Below, one piece after another: positions 56,901 through 64,000 of a stretch of 64,000 bases of DNA. Position numbers and translations under genes: made by a program. The notes beneath the pieces are model-generated. The model was not told the DNA's origin, did no database searches, and saw only the letters and a list, made by a program, of their open reading frames with translations. Where the stretch lies: NCBI RefSeq assembly GCF_005848555.1, contig NZ_CP040518.1, forward strand, positions 2,557,501 to 2,621,500. Direction: 5' to 3'. Each line of letters begins with the position of its first letter. Position 1 is the stretch's first letter. The DNA is from Blautia sp. SC05B48 (lineage in GTDB: Bacteria; Bacillota; Clostridia; Lachnospirales; Lachnospiraceae).

Positions 56901-58450
56901 TGGCAGGATGTGATATGCCGGATAAGATCTGTCCGAAATGCGGTGCCAGGATGAACAAGGAAGGCTTTGATATTCCTTTTGAGACATTCCTTGGTTTTAA
57001 AGGTGATAAGGAGCCGGATATCGACCTGAACTTTTCCGGTGAATATCAGGCCAATGCTCACCGGTATACAGAGGTTATCTTCGGAAAAGGGCAGACCTTT
57101 AAGGCGGGAACCATTGGTACCCTTGCGGAAAAAACCGCATTTGGTTATGTGAAGAACTATTATGAGGAACGGGGGCAGCACAAGCGTTACTGTGAGATCA
57201 ACCGTATCGTGAAGGGCTGTACCGGTGTCCGCCGTACCACTGGCCAGCATCCAGGAGGTATCATCGTACTGCCTATGGGTGAGGAGATTGAGAAATTTAC
57301 ACCTGTGCAGCACCCAGCCAATGATGTGAACAGTGATATCATCACCACACATTTTGATTACCATTCCATTGACGGAAATCTTCTGAAGCTTGATATACTT
57401 GGACACGATGATCCGACCATGATTCGTATGCTGGAGGATCTGACCGGCATCAGTGCAAGAACAGTTCCGCTGGACCAGAGAGATGTCATGTCCCTGTTTG
57501 CGGGAACGCAGGCTCTGGGGATCAGCCCGGAGGATATCGGCGGCTGCAGGCTGGGATGCCTCGGGATCCCGGAGTTTGGTACAGACTTTGCCATGCAGAT
57601 GTTGATCGATACCAAGCCGAAATATTTTTCCGACCTGGTACGTATTGCTGGACTTTCCCACGGCACGGATGTATGGCTTGGAAATGCCCAGGTATTGATC
57701 CAGAATGGTACAGCTACCATTTCCACAGCAATCTGTACGCGAGATGATATTATGATCTATCTCATCGGAAAAGGAGTGGAAAGTGGTCTGGCGTTTACCA
57801 TCATGGAGAGTGTCCGTAAGGGAAAGGGTCTTCGTGAGGAATGGATCCAGACTATGAAAGAGCATGATGTTCCGGACTGGTATATCTGGTCCTGTAAGTT
57901 GATCAAGTACATGTTCCCGAAAGCCCATGCGGCAGCCTATGTTATGATGGCGTATCGTATCGCCTGGTATAAAGTGTTTCATCCACTGGCTTATTATGCA
58001 GCATTTTTCAGTATCCGTGCCACTTCCTTTTCCTATGAACTGATGTGCATGGGAAAAGAACGTCTGGAATATTATATGGCGGAGATCCGGAAAAAAGGTG
58101 ATGAGGCATCCAAGAAGGAACAGGATACACTGAAGGATATGAGAATCGTACAGGAAATGTACGCCAGAGGTTTTGATTTTGTGCCGATCGATCTTTATAA
58201 GGCAAAGGCACACCGGTTCCAGATCATCGGGGATAAACTGATGCCTGCTCTGGATACCATAGAGGGTCTTGGAGATAAGGCAGCAGAGGCAGTTGTGGAT
58301 GCTGCCGCAAAAGGCAGATTCCTTTCCAAGGATGATTTCCGTGATCGTACCAAGGTCAGCAAGACCGTTATCAATCTGATGGATGATATGGATCTTTTTG
58401 GAGATATCCCGCAGTCCAATCAGATGTCACTGTTTGATTTTACGGGTTGA
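53957..58450 (+). CDS. polC: DNA polymerase III alpha subunit, PolC type
   Basis: 1497 residues, the main replicase of low-GC Gram-positives. The order is an N-terminal domain (1-190), a Lys/Glu-rich linker (about 195-250), an OB-fold (about 270-365), a PHP domain from about 376 (VELHCHTKMSDMDG, AIAITDHGV) and the proofreading exonuclease at about 468-640 (FVVFDIETTGFSALTC, HHHRAVDDAACTAEIF). Polymerase parts follow, with a zinc-binding stretch (CPNPDC, about 960; ICPKCGARM, about 991) and the catalytic Asp pair in EPDIDLNFSGEYQ (about 1018). It overlaps ispG by one base. Confidence 0.97.
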   Translation: MEKDFFDVFPHLKVKKELEELLDMVFVTKVSMNPGRTHLRVYIESSRWIHKKNIFALEDEIERQCFPGIPMTVTVVEKFHLSEQYTPENFLESYRSSMEMELRNYNMLEYNLFRRSKIIFTGKDTLRMELPDTVISRQKSEILVEYFHKVFCERCGMDLKVELDFVEVKESKYRKNAALQIKQEVENVLKHAKLSGDQESEPKQEDTAREETKKTSGDKSGEKTNEKKSVDKKQQKVQKGDFRGSFGFRRDSNPDVVYGRDFDGETIPLESITGEMGEVIIRCQVMDVEAREIRNEKTILIFPVTDFTDSIVVKMFLRNEQVPEVTESVKKGAFLKLKGVTTIDRFDSELTIGNITGIKKIANFTSTRMDTSPQKRVELHCHTKMSDMDGVSDAKALVKRAYEWGHKAIAITDHGVVQSFPEANHCFDAWGGCVPKESDFKVLYGMEAYLVDDLKGMVTNSKGQRLDGDFVVFDIETTGFSALTCRIIEIGAVKVEKGQITDRFSTFVNPEVPIPFRIEQLTSINDSMVLDAPLIEEVLPKFLEFCEGCVMVAHNADFDMSFIIENCKRQGISDDFTYVDTVGMARFLLPALNRFKLDTVAKAVGVSLDHHHRAVDDAACTAEIFVRFVKMLEERDIFDVDEMNRQGAVSPDTIRKLPTYHAIVFARNETGRINLYKLVSQSHLKYYHRRPRVPKSVLEKYREGLLVGSACEAGELYQALLRNAPDQEIARLVNFYDYLEIQPLGNNAFMLADEKHDMINSEEDLKEINRKIVKLGEQFKKPVVATCDVHFMDPQDEVYRRIIMAGNGFSDADNQAPLYLRTTEEMLEEFSYLGSEKAEEVVITNTNKIADMIEKISPIHPDKFPPVIENSEQDLKNICFTKAHEMYGDPLPKIVEDRLDRELNSIISNGYAVMYIIAQKLVWKSNEDGYLVGSRGSVGSSLAATMSGITEVNPLPPHYLCPNPDCKYSDFDSPEVKKYAGMAGCDMPDKICPKCGARMNKEGFDIPFETFLGFKGDKEPDIDLNFSGEYQANAHRYTEVIFGKGQTFKAGTIGTLAEKTAFGYVKNYYEERGQHKRYCEINRIVKGCTGVRRTTGQHPGGIIVLPMGEEIEKFTPVQHPANDVNSDIITTHFDYHSIDGNLLKLDILGHDDPTMIRMLEDLTGISARTVPLDQRDVMSLFAGTQALGISPEDIGGCRLGCLGIPEFGTDFAMQMLIDTKPKYFSDLVRIAGLSHGTDVWLGNAQVLIQNGTATISTAICTRDDIMIYLIGKGVESGLAFTIMESVRKGKGLREEWIQTMKEHDVPDWYIWSCKLIKYMFPKAHAAAYVMMAYRIAWYKVFHPLAYYAAFFSIRATSFSYELMCMGKERLEYYMAEIRKKGDEASKKEQDTLKDMRIVQEMYARGFDFVPIDLYKAKAHRFQIIGDKLMPALDTIEGLGDKAAEAVVDAAAKGRFLSKDDFRDRTKVSKTVINLMDDMDLFGDIPQSNQMSLFDFTG

Positions 58451-58548
58451 TATATGATACCGGAAGGGCTTACAATAAATAAAAAATACTGCCGTTTATC
58501 CTGAAGGCTGATCTGGCAGTGAGAACTCCCAGGAGGATACCAGATACT

Positions 58549-60507
58549 ATGAAAAAAGAAGAATTAAGATACCTGCAGCGACTTGCGGAGCTATATCCTA
58601 CTATAGCAAAGGCTTCAACAGAGATCATCAATCTGCAGTCTATATTAAACCTTCCGAAAGGTACCGAGCATTTCATGTCGGACATTCATGGAGAATACGA
58701 TGCGTTTTCCCATGTTCTTCGGAATGGATCAGGGGCTGTACGAAAAAAGATCGATGATGTATTCGGACATACCTTAAGCAACAGCGACAAACGTTCTCTT
58801 GCCACACTGATCTATTATCCGAAGGAAAAGATGGAGGTTGTAAAAAAACAGGAAGAAGACATGGAGAACTGGTACAAGATCACACTTTATCGTCTGATCG
58901 AAGTATGCAAGACAACGGCATCCAAATATACCCGTTCCAAGGTCCGTAAGGCACTTCCTGCAGACTATGCATATGTGATCGAGGAGCTGATCACAGAGAA
59001 AGCGGAAGTTCTGGACAAAGAAGCATATTACGATGCCATCGTCAATACGATCATTGAGATCGGCCGGGCAGAGAATTTTATCATTGCCCTGGCAGAACTG
59101 ATCCAGCGTCTTGTTGTGGATCATCTTCATGTGCTGGGAGATATTTATGACAGAGGTCCGGGCCCGCATTTCATCATGGATCGTTTGATGAAATATCATT
59201 CGCTGGATATCCAGTGGGGAAATCATGATGTGGTCTGGATGGGAGCTGCTACAGGACAGAAAGCCTGCATTGCAACGGTGATCCGGAACAGCATCCGTTA
59301 CCGAAATATGGATATTCTTGAGGATGGATATGGGATCAATCTCATGCCCCTGGCAACCTTTGCAATGGAGGCTTATAAGGATGATCCATGTACTGCTTTT
59401 GAGATGAAGGGAGATGCCAATAACTATAGTATTCTGGAAGAAGAGCTTGGACGGAAAATGCACAAGGCTATTGCCATTATCCAGTTTAAGCTGGAGGGGC
59501 AGCTGATCCGCCGGCACAAAGAATTCCATATGGAAAATCGTTGTTTGCTTCATAGGATCGATCCGAAAAAGGGAATGATCACACTTCCGGACGGAAAAGA
59601 ATATCCGCTGACCGATACATATTTTCCTACTATTGACTGGAAAAAGCCATATGAACTTACTACAGAGGAAAAGGATGTAATGGAACGCTTGGATTCCGCG
59701 TTCCGAAACTGCGAGAAACTGCAGAATCATGTCCGGCTTCTTCTGGACAAGGGAGGCCTTTATAAAACTTATAATGGAAATCTTCTGTTCCATGGAAGTA
59801 TTCCGCTTAATGAGGATGGAAGTCTGAAAGAAGTCCAGATTTATGGAAAAACCTACAAAGGAAAAGAATTGTACGATGTTCTTGAGACTTATGTGCGCCG
59901 GGCGTTTTTCTCTGTAAATGAGGATGAAAAGCGTAAAGGCAGAGATATTATGTGGTATATCTGGGCAGCTCCGAATTCACCGCTGTTCGGAAAAGACAAG
60001 ATGACCACCTTTGAGCGTTATTTTATTAAAGATAAGGAAACACATAAAGAAACTAAAAATGCCTACTATCATCTTCTGGAAAATGAGGATGTTGTAGATG
60101 ATCTGCTCCGTGAATTCGAACTGGATCCGGAAAAAGGTCACATCATCAACGGGCATGTGCCGGTTCACCAGAGTGAGGGAGAGAGTCCTGTAAAATGCAA
60201 TGGCAAAGTTCTTGTGATCGACGGCGGTTTTTCCAGACCATATCAGAAGGTTACGGGGATTGCCGGTTATACACTGGTTTATAATTCCTACGGGCTGATC
60301 CTGTCTGCTCATGAGCCTTTTACTTCTGCGGAAGAAGCGGTAGCCAAGGAGCAGGATATTGTTTCCAACAGGGTGGCAGTTCACTACAATAACAAACGTA
60401 CTCTGGTCGGTGATACCGATACCGGAACTGCTCTGAAGGAAAGGATCAGTGAGCTGATCCAGCTTCTGGAAGTTTACAGAAAAGGTATCATCAAAGAGAA
60501 AAAATAA
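58549..60507 (+). CDS. fbp: Fructose-1,6-bisphosphatase, class III
   Basis: About 652 residues, the Firmicutes-specific gluconeogenic phosphatase with a calcineurin-like metallophosphatase core: FMSDIHGEYDAF (about 45), LHVLGDIYDRGPGPHFIMDR (about 200), IQWGNHDVVWMGAATG (about 223) and INGHVPVHQSEGESP near 535. The ATG 58549 is 12 bases behind AGGAGG; a GTG at 58519 lies upstream of that site and is less likely. It removes the 1-phosphate of fructose-1,6-bisphosphate. Confidence 0.95.
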   Translation: MKKEELRYLQRLAELYPTIAKASTEIINLQSILNLPKGTEHFMSDIHGEYDAFSHVLRNGSGAVRKKIDDVFGHTLSNSDKRSLATLIYYPKEKMEVVKKQEEDMENWYKITLYRLIEVCKTTASKYTRSKVRKALPADYAYVIEELITEKAEVLDKEAYYDAIVNTIIEIGRAENFIIALAELIQRLVVDHLHVLGDIYDRGPGPHFIMDRLMKYHSLDIQWGNHDVVWMGAATGQKACIATVIRNSIRYRNMDILEDGYGINLMPLATFAMEAYKDDPCTAFEMKGDANNYSILEEELGRKMHKAIAIIQFKLEGQLIRRHKEFHMENRCLLHRIDPKKGMITLPDGKEYPLTDTYFPTIDWKKPYELTTEEKDVMERLDSAFRNCEKLQNHVRLLLDKGGLYKTYNGNLLFHGSIPLNEDGSLKEVQIYGKTYKGKELYDVLETYVRRAFFSVNEDEKRKGRDIMWYIWAAPNSPLFGKDKMTTFERYFIKDKETHKETKNAYYHLLENEDVVDDLLREFELDPEKGHIINGHVPVHQSEGESPVKCNGKVLVIDGGFSRPYQKVTGIAGYTLVYNSYGLILSAHEPFTSAEEAVAKEQDIVSNRVAVHYNNKRTLVGDTDTGTALKERISELIQLLEVYRKGIIKEKK

Positions 60508-60567
60508 GCAGAATTGAGAAATACAAGAAGGGTTTCCTGTATGCTATAGTAAACAGAGGTAATGCAG

Positions 60568-61326
60568 ATGAGAAAAAACAAAAGAAGAAAAAAACGGCTG
60601 AGAGCAGTTCTGATCCTGTTGATCATTCTGTTTATTCTGGCAGGACTGGGAGGGATGCTGTATGTTTCCCACAGGGATAAAGTGGAAAAAGAACAACGAA
60701 GAGAGGCCGCATTGGCTGCATTGGACAGTATTCCGGAGGTGACAGCAACTCCGGCAGCAACAGCAACACCGGTTCCGACAGCGACGCCGACACCGTCATT
60801 GACACCGGTCCCGACAATCCTTCCGGCATTTGAACCGGAAAATTATCAGGGAATCTGGTACAGCGAAGACGGGCTGACAACGATCGATATTTATGATATC
60901 AGTCTGAAATCTGTTTCCTTTACCTATAAGAGAGTGAATGGAAAAGATCCTTCCATGACCGCAGAAGCAGATGTGACTGCAGAGGTAGCAGGAAATGCCA
61001 CACAGTTCCGTTTTAAGGATTCCGAAGGGAATAAGGCAAAAGGAGAGTTTGTTTTCGATAAAAGTGGTGAGCTTTATGTGAAGGTAAAAACATATGAACG
61101 GGGAGATGGATCTCTGACCTATCCGAAAACAGAGTCTATTATGACCCGGCAGGAGCCATCCCTGGAAGTATCCGAAAATTCCGAAGAAGATGTTTCCTAT
61201 AATGAAAGCAACGAAAGTTCCTATGAACAGGAATCCTACAGCGAAAGCAGTGAAGATTCTTCTGATGAAAATACAGAAGAATATGAGATTCCCTACGGAG
61301 AAGAAGAAACCTATTATACAGAATGA
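60568..61326 (+). CDS. Membrane-anchored protein with Thr/Pro linker
   Basis: About 252 residues. A very basic cytoplasmic head (RKNKRRKKRLR) precedes one membrane segment (about 14-36). A repeated Thr-Pro-Ala-Val linker (about 58-90, e.g. ATPVPTATPTPSLTPVP) and a beta-rich domain (about 92-190, starting NYQGIWYSEDGLTTIDIYDI) follow, then a Ser/Glu-rich acidic tail. It is probably an extracytoplasmic protein; the domain was not recognised. The ATG at 60568 is 7 bases behind AGAGGT; an ATG at 60562 is also possible. Confidence 0.78.
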   Translation: MRKNKRRKKRLRAVLILLIILFILAGLGGMLYVSHRDKVEKEQRREAALAALDSIPEVTATPAATATPVPTATPTPSLTPVPTILPAFEPENYQGIWYSEDGLTTIDIYDISLKSVSFTYKRVNGKDPSMTAEADVTAEVAGNATQFRFKDSEGNKAKGEFVFDKSGELYVKVKTYERGDGSLTYPKTESIMTRQEPSLEVSENSEEDVSYNESNESSYEQESYSESSEDSSDENTEEYEIPYGEEETYYTE

Positions 61327-61352
61327 TCAAAAAAAATAAAACACGGTAAAAT

Positions 61353-61437
61353 AAAGAATCCCCGGATTTTGGCAATCAGGGAATCCCGATACAGGAATTC
61401 CCGAAACTGTTCCACATTTCCGGGGATCTCTTTATTT
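61353..61437. terminator. Long branched hairpin between convergent genes
   Basis: AAAGAATCCCCGGA pairs with TCCGGGGATCTCTTT, and the 55-base interior contains a second hairpin (GGGAATCCC region with GGAATTCCC). T-rich bases follow on the plus strand and a TTTTATTTT-type run on the minus strand. Confidence 0.65.
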
Positions 61438-61647
61438 GATCATTTTTTTGCGGTCTGTGCGGCCGACGAGATAATCGATGCTGGTGTCGTAATAATTTGC
61501 CAGCCGGATAAGCATTTCGATAGGAATATTACGGGATCCCGTTTCATAATGGGAATAAGAACGCTGACTGATATGAAGAATCTCACTTAATTCTCTCTGG
61601 GACAGATCCGCGTCTGTACGTAAATCCTGAATACGCTGAAATTTCAT
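61432..61647 (-). CDS. Small XRE/Cro-CI family regulator
   Basis: 71 residues, a single helix-turn-helix: RIQDLRTDADLSQRELSEIL, then HISQRSYSHYETGSRNIPIE and YYDTSIDYLVGRTD, the standard DNA-binding core without an effector domain. ATG 61647 was chosen behind AGAGGTGAGC; GTG 61656 is the alternative. Probable repressor of unknown targets. Confidence 0.9.
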   Translation of the reverse strand: MKFQRIQDLRTDADLSQRELSEILHISQRSYSHYETGSRNIPIEMLIRLANYYDTSIDYLVGRTDRKKMIK

Positions 61648-61867
61648 TGTGCTCACCTCTTCTTTCTATTGAAAGTATAAAACAGAACGAAATGCACCCT
61701 TGCAAAAGAGAGCAAAATGGACTATACTAAATTTATTATCTTCTAAAATTCAGAAAATGTCTATCTGAAAATTCCCTTGTTTTTAACCAATGCGGATTTC
61801 GAATATCCGCCTGACCTGAAAAGACGAAAAGATGGAAGATCGGGATCCGTTTTTTTCGCAGAAAGGA

Positions 61868-63403
61868 ATGTATTTGTTTGCGAGTGTTTTATCAGCAGCG
61901 ATCTACGGAATGGAAGTACGTGAGATCCAGGTTGAGGCAGATGTCAGTGATGGTCTGCCTTCTTTTGCTATGGTAGGATTTCCCTCTGCCCAGGTGAGAG
62001 AGGCCCAGGAAAGAGTCCGGACTGCATTTAAGAACAACCGACTTTGTCTGCCACCAAAAAAAGTAACTGTAAATTTTGCACCTGCCGATATGAAAAAGGA
62101 AGGAGCCGGTTTTGACCTGCCTGTGGCGGCTGCAGTACTTGCGGCTGCCGGAATTCTGGAACCGGATCTTCTGGAAGGAGTTATGATCGTAGGAGAGATC
62201 AGTCTGAATGGAGAGATCCATGGGGTTGCCGGAGTTTTGCCACGGGTGATCCGCGCAAGAGAGATGGGCTTACGCTTTTGCGTTATTCCGGAGGAAAATA
62301 TCCGGGAGGGGAATCTGGTGAAGGATATGCCGGTGTTTGGAGTAAAAAGTCTGAATGACATGATCCGATGTCTGAGAGACCCAAACACTTATACAAATGA
62401 GTATCAGGAAAAAGAAAAAACAGAAAATAAACCGGAAAAACCAAATGTTGATTTTGCGGACATCTGCGGGCAGGAAGGAGCCCGGCGCGCGGCCGAGATC
62501 GCAGTGAGCGGTTTTCATAATATTCTTTTTATCGGACCGCCAGGATCCGGAAAGACCATGCTGGCAAGACGTCTGCCTACTATTATGCCGGAGATGACAT
62601 TTGAGGAAAGCCTGGAAATCACCAAGGTATACAGTGTGGCAGGACTTCTCACGGAAAAAGATCCGCTGATCCGGCAGAGGCCTTTTCGAAGTCCGCATCA
62701 TACCAGTTCCCCTCAGGCTCTGGCAGGTGGCGGCAGGATACCGGGACCGGGGGAGATCACTCTTGCACACAGAGGTGTGCTTTTTCTGGATGAGATGCCG
62801 GAATTTTCCAGAAAAAGCCTGGAGATCCTGCGTCAGCCGCTGGAAGATAAGGAGATCCATCTGTCCAGAGCTGCCGGAACTTATATTTTTCCGGCCAGTT
62901 TTATGCTGGCGGCAGCGATGAATCCCTGTCCCTGCGGATTTTACCCGGATATGAACAGATGTCGCTGTACATCAGGGGAGATCACGCATTATCTTGGAAA
63001 GATCAGCCAGCCTCTCCTGGAGCGTATTGATATCTGCACGGAAGTTCCGGCAGTGAGTTTTTCAAAAATGAAAAAGAAAATTGCAGGGGAATCCTCTGCT
63101 CAAATAAGAAAGAGGGTGGAAGCAGTACAGGAGATCCAGAGAGAACGTTACAAAAAGGAAAAATTTTGCTTCAATGGGGAGCTTGACGGAAGAAAACTGG
63201 AGAAATACTGTGTAATGACGGGAGGGGCAGACAAACTTCTGGAGCAGGCATATGAGCAGTTTCAATTCAGTACCAGAGCATATCATAAGATCCTGAAAAC
63301 GGCCAGGACCATCGCGGATATGGAATCTTCCGAAAAGATAAAGGAAGAACATATCTGCGAGGCGTTGGCTTACCGGGCATATGACAAGAAATACTGGTCA
63401 TAA
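61868..63403 (+). CDS. YifB/ComM family Mg chelatase-like AAA ATPase
   Basis: About 511 residues. An N-terminal Lon-like/ChlI domain (about 1-175, with ADVSDGLPSFAMVGFPSAQV and GEISLNGEIHGVAGVLP) is followed by the AAA core with Walker A GPPGSGKTMLARRLP (about 222), Walker B GVLFLDEMPEF and the AMNPCPCGFY motif. Members such as ComM are branch-migration helicases in natural transformation. The next gene is dprA, also used there. ATG 61868 or TTG 61874 (AAAGGA six bases before the latter) is the likely start; an ATG at 61832 has no site. Confidence 0.93.
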   Translation: MYLFASVLSAAIYGMEVREIQVEADVSDGLPSFAMVGFPSAQVREAQERVRTAFKNNRLCLPPKKVTVNFAPADMKKEGAGFDLPVAAAVLAAAGILEPDLLEGVMIVGEISLNGEIHGVAGVLPRVIRAREMGLRFCVIPEENIREGNLVKDMPVFGVKSLNDMIRCLRDPNTYTNEYQEKEKTENKPEKPNVDFADICGQEGARRAAEIAVSGFHNILFIGPPGSGKTMLARRLPTIMPEMTFEESLEITKVYSVAGLLTEKDPLIRQRPFRSPHHTSSPQALAGGGRIPGPGEITLAHRGVLFLDEMPEFSRKSLEILRQPLEDKEIHLSRAAGTYIFPASFMLAAAMNPCPCGFYPDMNRCRCTSGEITHYLGKISQPLLERIDICTEVPAVSFSKMKKKIAGESSAQIRKRVEAVQEIQRERYKKEKFCFNGELDGRKLEKYCVMTGGADKLLEQAYEQFQFSTRAYHKILKTARTIADMESSEKIKEEHICEALAYRAYDKKYWS

Positions 63404-63428
63404 AACAGAAAAAAGGAAGGTATTTTAT

Positions 63429-64000
63429 ATGGAAGAAATACAGCAAACAAGGATCCGGTGTGCCCGGAAGGACAGTAGTGTTTATCCGGCAAGACTTAAG
63501 GAACTTCCCGGTATGCCAAAACAATTATATTACATTGGAAGCTTTCCGGATGATGCCAAACCTACAGCGGCGATCGTGGGAGCAAGGCTGTGCAGTCCTT
63601 ACGGACGGATACAGGCCTTTAATTACGGAAAATTCTTAAGCGAACATGGTGTACAGGTGATCAGCGGTATGGCGGCCGGCATTGATGCTGAGGGCCACAA
63701 GGGTGCTCTGGAAGGTGGTACCCCGACCTTTGCCGTGCTGGGAAATGGTGTGGACATCTGTTATCCTTCATCCAGCAGAGGTATTTACCGGAGGATCCCC
63801 GAAAAAAACGGAGGGATCATCAGCGAATATGAACCAGGTACCAAAGGCAGGGCATATTATTTTCCGGCAAGGAACCGGATCATCAGCGGACTGGCAGATC
63901 TGGTGCTTGTGGTGGAAGCAAAAGAAAAGAGCGGATCACTGATCACAGCTGCCTGTGCACTGGAACAGGGGAAGATGGTATATGCCATTCCGGGAGCAGT
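63429..64000 (+). CDS. dprA: DNA processing protein DprA (5' part)
   Basis: The frame is open from ATG 63429 to the window end (190 codons). DprA/Smf Rossmann-like features are AAIVGARLCSPYGR, VISGMAAGIDAEGHKGAL, TFAVLGNGVDICYP and ARNRIISGLADLVLVVEAK. It loads RecA on single-stranded DNA during transformation. AAAGGAAGG precedes the ATG, 26 bases behind the YifB gene, so the two likely form an operon. The N-terminal SAM-like domain seems short or absent. The C-terminus is outside the window. Confidence 0.93.
   Translation, partial: MEEIQQTRIRCARKDSSVYPARLKELPGMPKQLYYIGSFPDDAKPTAAIVGARLCSPYGRIQAFNYGKFLSEHGVQVISGMAAGIDAEGHKGALEGGTPTFAVLGNGVDICYPSSSRGIYRRIPEKNGGIISEYEPGTKGRAYYFPARNRIISGLADLVLVVEAKEKSGSLITAACALEQGKMVYAIPGA

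Noticed and set aside
56525..58213. A 562-codon open frame antisense to polC
   Set aside because: Polar Cys/His/Ile-rich translation without any family motif and fully covered by the PolC catalytic region; a shadow of codon bias.
58774..59793. A 339-codon open frame antisense to fbp
   Set aside because: Covers conserved phosphatase motifs on the other strand; no independent evidence.

Overview
The window looks like chromosomal DNA of a gut Lachnospiraceae bacterium, perhaps Blautia or a close relative (inference from gene families). Supporting this are a PolC-type replicase, a class III fructose-1,6-bisphosphatase, AraC-linked glycosidase genes, low-to-medium GC, strong AGGAGG ribosome binding sites and near-consensus TTGACA/TATAAT promoters. 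No phage, insertion-sequence transposase or CRISPR array was seen.

Layout. 1-3.5 kb: 3' part of an rrn operon (16S-23S spacer and full 23S, no 5S behind it). 3.5-8.9 kb: a broken glycosidase, an ECF transporter S component, a MarR regulator with a membrane/cytidylate-kinase-like fusion, and a regulator remnant joined to a GH1 remnant. 8.9-14.2 kb: a carbohydrate locus (AraC regulator, GPH symporter, GH5, GH43). 14.3-22.4 kb: MATE pump, RluA-type pseudouridine synthase, a NarL-type two-component pair and a divergent three-gene ABC exporter. 22.4-27.8 kb: broken Gfo/Idh gene, Fe-S aldo/keto reductase, DUF3791 protein, FMN-binding protein, D-2-hydroxyacid dehydrogenase and MFS transporter.

27.7-38 kb is an accessory stretch of decay. 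Nitrilase, thymidine kinase, MATE, acetyltransferase, hybrid histidine kinase, AAA ATPase, AraC and lipoprotein genes survive only as ends with the middle or one side missing. Within it lies one intact-looking module, 32.76-34.28 kb: a promoter covered by a 17-bp-arm palindrome, a helix-turn-helix protein with an extra C-terminal domain, and a short HipA-like kinase. I read this as a rearranged HipBST-like toxin-antitoxin system and consider it the most interesting item here.

37.9-64 kb is mostly conserved housekeeping: YbaK-type deacylase, uridine phosphorylase, cytidine deaminase, tRNA-Trp, tRNA-Ser, serine acetyltransferase, a duplicated tRNA-Gly pair, DUF378 and DUF5067 proteins, a lysophospholipase-like hydrolase, 4-alpha-glucanotransferase, VanZ protein, thyA-folA, ilvE, an XpaC/TelA pair, ispG-polC, fbp, a Thr/Pro-linker membrane protein, a small XRE regulator, YifB and the start of dprA.

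The genes connect in several ways. Pyrimidine salvage (udp, cdd) and de novo dTMP synthesis (thyA-folA) are intact while the thymidine kinase copy here is dead. The AraC, MarR, two-component and kinase modules each carry a visible operator next to their own promoter.
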